Shown here piece after piece: positions 5,721 to 9,391 of a DNA stretch of 9,391 nucleotides. The DNA is taken from positions 1 through 9,391 of the forward strand of contig JAIRKX010000053.1 of the NCBI GenBank assembly GCA_031259805.1, given 5' to 3'. A program made the position numbers and the translations under genes. The notes under the pieces are model-generated. The model was not told where the DNA came from and ran no database searches. It was given only the letters and a program-made list of their open reading frames with translations. The stretch comes from Prevotellaceae bacterium. GTDB lineage: Bacteria; Bacteroidota; Bacteroidia; Bacteroidales; UBA932. Each line of letters begins with the position of its first letter. Position 1 is the first letter of the stretch.

Positions 5721-6647
5721 TTATTTTCCCCGCAGGTAATTCTTAATTCCTAATTCATTTAGCCAGCGCATGGTGTCCGTTCCGTCGGCATAGTCGTGCA
5801 GGGGAGGACGCTGCGCTGTGCCAAAGGTACAAAATTTATTGTTAACCGGTACGCCGGCGACGATGCATTGTGTTTGTTCGTTTTGTCGGGCAATTGTTTC
5901 AAGCGCGTCGGACAGGCGTTTGTAATAGCCGAAATGGACTACTGCCGGCGGTGCATCCGGCGTATTTTCTTCGTACAATAACGCCGCTGTCGCATCAATA
6001 AACGGGCAATCGTTCATCGTCAGAATAGCTTTCCGGTAACGGTAGTTGTGGTCGTATCCGGCGTGCCGGCGTATGTCCGCACAGGCGGCGAGGGCGGCAG
6101 TGAGGGGTTGCAGGTCGTAGCCTTCGGGAATGTACAGCTGCGATACATTCCGGCATCCTAATCCGAAATAGGCGAGGATGTCGTCGGTCAACGCTTGTAG
6201 TTCGCAGGGCGTTTCACGGCCGGTGAGCAAAGCCACGCTCCGGCGGTTATGACGTATCAGCGCCGGCATTGTGCGCCGGTCGTCGGCGGACGTGGCGGCC
6301 AGCTTTCCGAAATGCCACGCGGTGGCATCCGATCCTGTGGCTATGAATGCATGCACGACGTCGATCGGCAACGTGTCTACGAATGTGATGCGGCAGCGCC
6401 ATGCCGGATTGATTGCGATCAGCCGTTCGGCCAGCGCCGGCAATAAAAACCGGTCTTTGTGCGATAGCTTGCCCGCAAACAGATTCCCGGAGGCCAGCAC
6501 GCATAAGAAGTCGTGAAAACCGACCAACGGGATGTTACCGGCCATCACCACGCCTACCGTTTTCGGCATGTCCGTTACGGTGTAGGCGCGTAGCCACTGC
6601 GTCAACTTCGACGCGTCCAGCATATCTTCTGCAATAGTTGTCAACAT
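5721..6647 (-). CDS. LuxC-family acyl-CoA reductase (start uncertain)
   Basis: LuxC-type reductases (aldehyde-dehydrogenase-like fold, PF05893) reduce an activated fatty acyl group to the aldehyde with NADPH through an acyl-cysteine intermediate. From the first ATG the product has 308 residues. Visible family blocks are VGVVMAGNIPLVGFHDFLCV (31-50, cofactor-binding region), FIATGSDATAW (101-111), and YFGLGCRNVSQLYIPEGYD (160-178), whose Cys165 is the likely acylated cysteine. LHDYADGTDTM follows near the C-terminus. Family members run about 330-350 residues; the missing N-terminal part is present in frame upstream (6648 to about 6794) but has no ATG, GTG or TTG. The last residues, GIKNYLRGK, come largely from a heptad repeat. 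The gene may be decaying, or may start at an unusual codon. It probably heads a unit with the PRiA4_ORF3-family gene. Its physiological substrate here is unknown; no other lux gene is present. Confidence 0.82.
   Translation of the reverse strand: MLTTIAEDMLDASKLTQWLRAYTVTDMPKTVGVVMAGNIPLVGFHDFLCVLASGNLFAGKLSHKDRFLLPALAERLIAINPAWRCRITFVDTLPIDVVHAFIATGSDATAWHFGKLAATSADDRRTMPALIRHNRRSVALLTGRETPCELQALTDDILAYFGLGCRNVSQLYIPEGYDLQPLTAALAACADIRRHAGYDHNYRYRKAILTMNDCPFIDATAALLYEENTPDAPPAVVHFGYYKRLSDALETIARQNEQTQCIVAGVPVNNKFCTFGTAQRPPLHDYADGTDTMRWLNELGIKNYLRGK
5737..5757. repeat. Heptad array at the 3' end of the LuxC-like gene
   Basis: Three units, taattct, taattcc and taattca, lie inside the last codons of the minus-strand gene and encode NELGIKN with neighbouring bases. 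Related degenerate heptads appear at the tdk end (2521-2548) and across the dpp7 stop (6902-6915). Confidence 0.7.
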
Positions 6648-6794
6648 ACGACGGATAGTCGTTTCCGTAAACCATGCGTTGGCTGCGATGCTCTTTTGTA
6701 CGGCTACGGCTAACGCCGAACAGTCCCCGCTTGCGTGTAAATACGCCGCGATGTACTCCCCTAAGGCCGAAAAATCCCGTATGTAATGAGTGAT
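6648..6794 (-). other. In-frame N-terminal coding of LuxC-like gene, no start codon
   Basis: Continuing the LuxC-like frame upstream of its first ATG, there is no stop until 6828-6830. The translation reads YIRDFSALGEYIAAYL from 6785 down and then NAWFTETTIRR directly before the ATG-encoded Met. The NxWFT motif followed by an Ile-rich helix is what I expect near the N-terminus of Bacteroidota LuxC-like proteins, so this is very likely real coding sequence. No in-frame ATG, GTG or TTG exists between the stop and 6647. From 6760 to 6830 I find none of these on the minus strand in any frame. Only ATA, ATC or ATT codons (6780-6782, 6792-6794, 6798-6800) could serve. The stretch upstream of 6792 turns into a gatgaaa repeat, which may have replaced the original start. 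Confidence 0.65.
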
Positions 6795-6816
6795 GAAAAT
6801 GGATGAAAGGATGAAA
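6792..6816. repeat. Imperfect gatgaaa repeat
   Basis: The word gatgaaa occurs at 6792-6798, 6802-6808 and 6810-6816, with spacers of three and one bases. It sits exactly where the LuxC-like protein would be expected to begin. Confidence 0.55.
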
Positions 6817-6849
6817 ATAGTGATGTGTTATTTATTTTTCCGCGTCTTT

Positions 6850-6901
6850 GCGCCTCTGCATTCAACAATTTTTAAACGCAGAGGCAGATGCGGAGGCGCA
6901 G
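6850..6901. repeat. Inverted repeat between dpp7 and the LuxC-like gene
   Basis: The arms gcctctgc (6852-6859) and gcagaggc (6878-6885) pair perfectly around an 18-base AT-rich loop. A second copy of the right-arm motif, gaggcgcag (6893-6901), extends the repeat. Runs of the type 'cgcagaggcgcagag' are common dispersed intergenic elements in Bacteroidota. No T-run follows the stem in the minus direction, so a terminator role for dpp7 is not well supported. Confidence 0.6.
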
Positions 6902-6915
6902 AGATTCTTAATTCA
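6902..6915. repeat. Heptad pair covering the dpp7 stop codon
   Basis: The units agattct and taattca sit side by side; the second contains the minus-strand stop codon of dpp7 (6913-6915). It is nearly identical to the array at 5737-5757. Confidence 0.45.
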
Positions 6916-9111
6916 CCTCACGATTGTCATTTCGTCGATCAGGTGGGTGGCTCCGGCAAATTTGTCGATGATGAACAGTACATAACGGATATCGACATTG
7001 ATGCATCGTTGCAGGTCGGGTTCAAAGGCAATATCGCCGCTCATAGCTTCCCAGTTGCCGTCGAAGGCTGTGCCGATCAGTTCGCCCCGGGCATTGAGCG
7101 CCGGACTGCCCGAGTTGCCGCCGGTAATGTCGCCGTTGAAAATAAAGTTGACGGGCATCTCGCCATTCATTCCATACTCGCCAAAATCGCCACGGAGGTA
7201 GAGTTCTTTCAGCTTTTCGGGCACGACAAATTCCCAATTGTCGGGGTTTTCCTTTTCCATGACGCCTTTCAGGGTGGTCAGGTAATGGTTGGTAACGCCG
7301 TCGGCCGGTCGGTAGCTTTTCACCTGTCCATAGGTTAGGCGCATGGTGAAATTCGCATCGGGATAGAAGGCTTTGTCGGGATTCATTTCCATCAGACCGG
7401 CCATGTAGAGGCGCGCTCCTTTAGCGGCTTGCTCGTTGTAGGGAGCTATTTCGTTGCGCAGCGCCCCGGCTTCTTTCGATATGGCCAATGCCAGCGCAAA
7501 TACCGGATCGTTTTCCAGCGCTTTGAGGCGCGCTTTTGCGTTGGGGTTGTTCAGCCATGCTTTGAATGCTGTGCTGTCGGTGAAGAAGGAGCGCCGGAAG
7601 AGGTCGTCGGTGAATTTTCCGAAATCGTCTTTGTATTTCTTTTTTATAAACGGGAATAATGCCTTTCTGTTTACGGAGGAGAATAATGCATTCGCGCTTT
7701 GGGGTTCCAGTTCAGTATACAGTTCGAACATGGCGGCCGATACTTTGCGGTCGGTCGGGGCATTGTAGTCTTTGTAGAACGATGCGAAGCGGGGCATAAT
7801 GGTAAGAGGGAATTGTGCGATGTACGTAGAATCTTGCGCGCTTTTACGATCGCTTTTCAGGCGGTTGTAATAGGCGGTCAGGCGCTGGGCAAAGCCGATG
7901 ATTTCAGCGCCGCGAGTCAGGCATTCATTGAGGTTTATCAATGCCCGCTGCGCTTGCTCGCGTCCCTCGACCGCCCGACGAATCAGGTCGAGCGCCTCGC
8001 CGTATCGCTGTATCCGTTGCGGGTCGGCATTCACCCATTTGGTAAATACGGCTTCTTGTGCGCGTTTGCGGTCGACAATATGCAGTTGCTTCAGGGCTTT
8101 ATTCATCCCGATGGAATTTTTCCAGTAATTGCTCGAACCGGCATACTTCGAGGCATACTGAATACGCACTTTCGGGTCGGTCTGCATGTCTTCCATCATT
8201 ATTTCCTGAAGGACGCCGCGTATTTTAATGCGTGCGGCATTCGAGACGTTCATCCGTTCATCGACCTGCCATGAGGTGTAATAGCGCGAGGTGCTGCCCG
8301 GGTATCCCATGACCATGGCAAAGTCATCGGGCTGTACGCCGGCCAGCGAGATGGGAAAATAATGTTTGGGGATGTAGGGGACGTTGTCGGGCGAGTAGGA
8401 GGCGGGGTTCCCGTCCTTGTCGGCATAGATGCGGAAGAGGGAGAAATCGCCCGTATGACGCGGCCACATCCAATTGTCGGTATCCGCGCCGAACTTTCCG
8501 ATAGACGACGGTGGCGCACCTGCCAGCCGTACGTCAGGGTAGGTGATATAGACCACTTTATAATACGCATTTCCGTGAAAAAAAGATTGTACCGTAGCGA
8601 CCCGGTGTACTCCCTGCTTACCTTCCAGCGTGATCTTCGCGGTTATTTCCCGAATTTTCGCCTGCTTTTCCTTTTCGGTCGTCAGCGAATCGAGTGCGGG
8701 AATAAACCGGTCGCTCACGTCGGTAATGCTTTCGAGGAAGGAAACGAAGAGACCGGGCGACGGGATTTCGTCGGCCGTCGTCTGCGCCCAAAAGCCGTCT
8801 TGCAGATAGTCGTGTTCGACGCTACTATGTTGCTGGATGTAACTGTACCCGCAATGATGATTGGTCAGCAGCAATCCGCTGCTTGAGATCAGCTCTCCGG
8901 TACATCCGCCGCCGAAAATCACCACCGCGTCCTTCAGGCTGGTGTGGTTGATGCTGTAGATTTGTTCGGCCGTCAACTGAAGGCCTTTGTCGTGCATGTC
9001 CTGCATGTTCAGTTGTTCGATAAGCGGCAAGAGCCACATACCCTCGTCGGCGCGCGCGGGAAATACGGCCGTCAACGCCCAGAATAAAATCAAAAAATAA
9101 GGTGTACGCAT
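6913..9111 (-). CDS. dpp7: S46 dipeptidyl peptidase, DPP7-type, secreted
   Basis: S46 peptidases (PF10459) are periplasmic, chymotrypsin-fold serine exopeptidases that release N-terminal dipeptides for uptake in peptide-using Bacteroidota. From the chosen ATG the product has 732 residues, close to the 710-720 of the Porphyromonas gingivalis enzymes. A signal peptide is clear: MRTPYFLILFWALTAVFPARA, with cleavage expected after residue 21 before DEGMW. The triad is His86 (TNHHCGY), Asp222 (RHTGDFSLFR) and Ser667 (GGNSGSP). The residue 18 positions after the serine is Gly685, as in DPP7 and unlike the arginine of DPP11, so hydrophobic P1 specificity is inferred. The frame stays open upstream to 9255, but those codons cross the promoter and repeats and place 48 unrelated residues before the signal peptide, so 9111 is the start. 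It has its own promoter and is probably monocistronic. Confidence 0.93.
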   Translation of the reverse strand: MRTPYFLILFWALTAVFPARADEGMWLLPLIEQLNMQDMHDKGLQLTAEQIYSINHTSLKDAVVIFGGGCTGELISSSGLLLTNHHCGYSYIQQHSSVEHDYLQDGFWAQTTADEIPSPGLFVSFLESITDVSDRFIPALDSLTTEKEKQAKIREITAKITLEGKQGVHRVATVQSFFHGNAYYKVVYITYPDVRLAGAPPSSIGKFGADTDNWMWPRHTGDFSLFRIYADKDGNPASYSPDNVPYIPKHYFPISLAGVQPDDFAMVMGYPGSTSRYYTSWQVDERMNVSNAARIKIRGVLQEIMMEDMQTDPKVRIQYASKYAGSSNYWKNSIGMNKALKQLHIVDRKRAQEAVFTKWVNADPQRIQRYGEALDLIRRAVEGREQAQRALINLNECLTRGAEIIGFAQRLTAYYNRLKSDRKSAQDSTYIAQFPLTIMPRFASFYKDYNAPTDRKVSAAMFELYTELEPQSANALFSSVNRKALFPFIKKKYKDDFGKFTDDLFRRSFFTDSTAFKAWLNNPNAKARLKALENDPVFALALAISKEAGALRNEIAPYNEQAAKGARLYMAGLMEMNPDKAFYPDANFTMRLTYGQVKSYRPADGVTNHYLTTLKGVMEKENPDNWEFVVPEKLKELYLRGDFGEYGMNGEMPVNFIFNGDITGGNSGSPALNARGELIGTAFDGNWEAMSGDIAFEPDLQRCINVDIRYVLFIIDKFAGATHLIDEMTIVR

Positions 9112-9136
9112 AAATGTATAAAGTATAAAATATACA

Positions 9137-9166
9137 CAAAGATAAAAAATAATGAGCAATGCACAA
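9137..9166 (-). promoter_or_regulatory. Promoter of dpp7
   Basis: On the minus strand, TTG (9164-9166) is followed after 19 bases by TATCTTTG (9137-9144), a full match to the Bacteroidota -7 pattern TAnnTTTG. The start codon at 9111 lies 25 bases past the -7 element, leaving a short leader. The -33 element lies within a heptad array. Confidence 0.55.
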
Positions 9167-9171
9167 TGCAC
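9151..9171. repeat. Heptad array upstream of dpp7
   Basis: Three units, aatgagc, aatgcac and aatgcac, follow each other and contain the putative -33 region of the dpp7 promoter. The period is the same as at the other gene borders, though the unit sequence differs. Confidence 0.65.
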
Positions 9172-9174
9172 AGG

Positions 9175-9213
9175 AGGCAGAGGGCAGGGGGCGACAATAC
9201 CCTGTGGCTGCCT
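9175..9213. repeat. Imperfect inverted repeat upstream of dpp7
   Basis: Outer arms aggcag (9175-9180) and ctgcct (9208-9213) and inner arms caggg (9185-9189) and ccctg (9200-9204) give a two-part stem around a 10-base loop. A second ggctgcc follows at 9226, so the block also has direct-repeat character. It lies upstream of the dpp7 -33 element and could be a dispersed repeat or an operator; nothing in the sequence decides between them. Confidence 0.4.
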
Positions 9214-9309
9214 AAGCGCGAAGCGGCTGCCATAACTAAATCCTCCCCTTACCAATCAACGAACCAAAAAAGAACGCAGGTCAAAATATATAATTTTTGC
9301 CTTTTGCTG

Positions 9310-9341
9310 TTTGGGTACTTAAATTTAATTATTTACCTTTG
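9310..9341 (+). promoter_or_regulatory. Promoter for a gene beyond the right edge
   Basis: TTTG (9310-9313), a 20-base gap, then TACCTTTG (9334-9341) is an essentially ideal Bacteroidota promoter. Transcription would start near 9348. No plus-strand start codon with a sustained frame follows within the remaining 50 bases, so the regulated gene lies outside the window. It diverges from dpp7. Confidence 0.6.
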
Positions 9342-9344
9342 CAT

Positions 9345-9378
9345 TTTACTTCCGGTAAGTAACATTATCAGAAGTAAA
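9345..9378 (+). promoter_or_regulatory. Inverted repeat at the predicted transcript 5' end
   Basis: tttacttc (9345-9352) and gaagtaaa (9371-9378) are perfect 8-base inverted arms with an 18-base spacer. They begin four bases after the -7 element at 9334-9341. They could form a leader hairpin or be a repressor operator over the start site. The downstream gene is not visible, so the role is open. Confidence 0.35.
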
Positions 9379-9391
9379 CTTAAAGTCCTCT

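Noticed and set aside
5721..6647. A bioluminescence (lux) or alkane-production operon
   Set aside because: Only a LuxC-like reductase is present; there is no luciferase, LuxD, LuxE or decarbonylase gene, and its neighbours are unrelated.
6790..7338. 182-residue plus-strand frame between the LuxC-like gene and dpp7
   Set aside because: Its first part is repeat DNA and the rest is antisense to the catalytic-serine domain of dpp7.
7699..8274. 191-residue plus-strand frame inside dpp7
   Set aside because: It is antisense to a continuous S46 peptidase domain, with no recognisable motif.
9112..9255. Upstream in-frame extension of dpp7 adding 48 residues
   Set aside because: It precedes a complete signal peptide, crosses the promoter, the heptad array and the inverted repeat, and shows no family similarity.

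Overview
The window looks like an ordinary chromosomal stretch from a member of the Bacteroidales (phylum Bacteroidota). The evidence is a set of housekeeping genes with Bacteroidota-type sequences (type II thymidine kinase, S46 dipeptidyl peptidase, a LuxC-like acyl-CoA reductase of the Bacteroidota type, and a PRiA4_ORF3-domain protein). There are also several matches to the Bacteroidota promoter pattern (TTTG or TTG, about 19-22 bases, then TAnnTTTG), and no clear Shine-Dalgarno sequences. Genus cannot be fixed from this sequence. I see no rRNA, tRNA, CRISPR array, transposase or phage gene.

Layout from left to right. Positions 1-413 hold no gene: an AT-rich stretch is followed by a GC-rich inverted-repeat element of the dispersed intergenic type. 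On the minus strand, an unrecognised 262-residue protein gene and rsmI (1921 down to 414) form a translationally coupled pair with an ATGA overlap. Facing away from them on the plus strand is a tight cluster, tdk - lpdA - mutY (1968-5146), which ends in a possible hairpin terminator. On the minus strand again, a LuxC-family acyl-CoA reductase gene and a small PRiA4_ORF3-family gene (about 6790 down to 5239) probably form an operon. Upstream of them on the same strand lies a secreted S46 dipeptidyl peptidase of the DPP7 type (9111-6913) with its own promoter. The right edge carries a very good promoter match for a plus-strand gene that starts beyond the window.

The gene functions are mostly unrelated housekeeping: ribosome modification (rsmI), thymidine salvage (tdk), 2-oxoacid dehydrogenase or glycine-cleavage E3 function (lpdA), oxidative DNA damage repair (mutY), fatty acyl or aldehyde metabolism (luxC-like) and periplasmic peptide use (dpp7). 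No multi-gene novel system is visible.

What stands out is structural. Short arrays with a 7-base period sit at gene borders all through the window and in several places run into coding sequence. They supply the last residues of tdk, an odd 30-residue N-terminal extension on lpdA, the last residues of the LuxC-like protein, and the stop codon of dpp7. The LuxC-like gene also has clear family-like coding sequence upstream of its first ATG but no ATG, GTG or TTG to start it. MutY has a one-residue-short iron-sulfur cluster loop.
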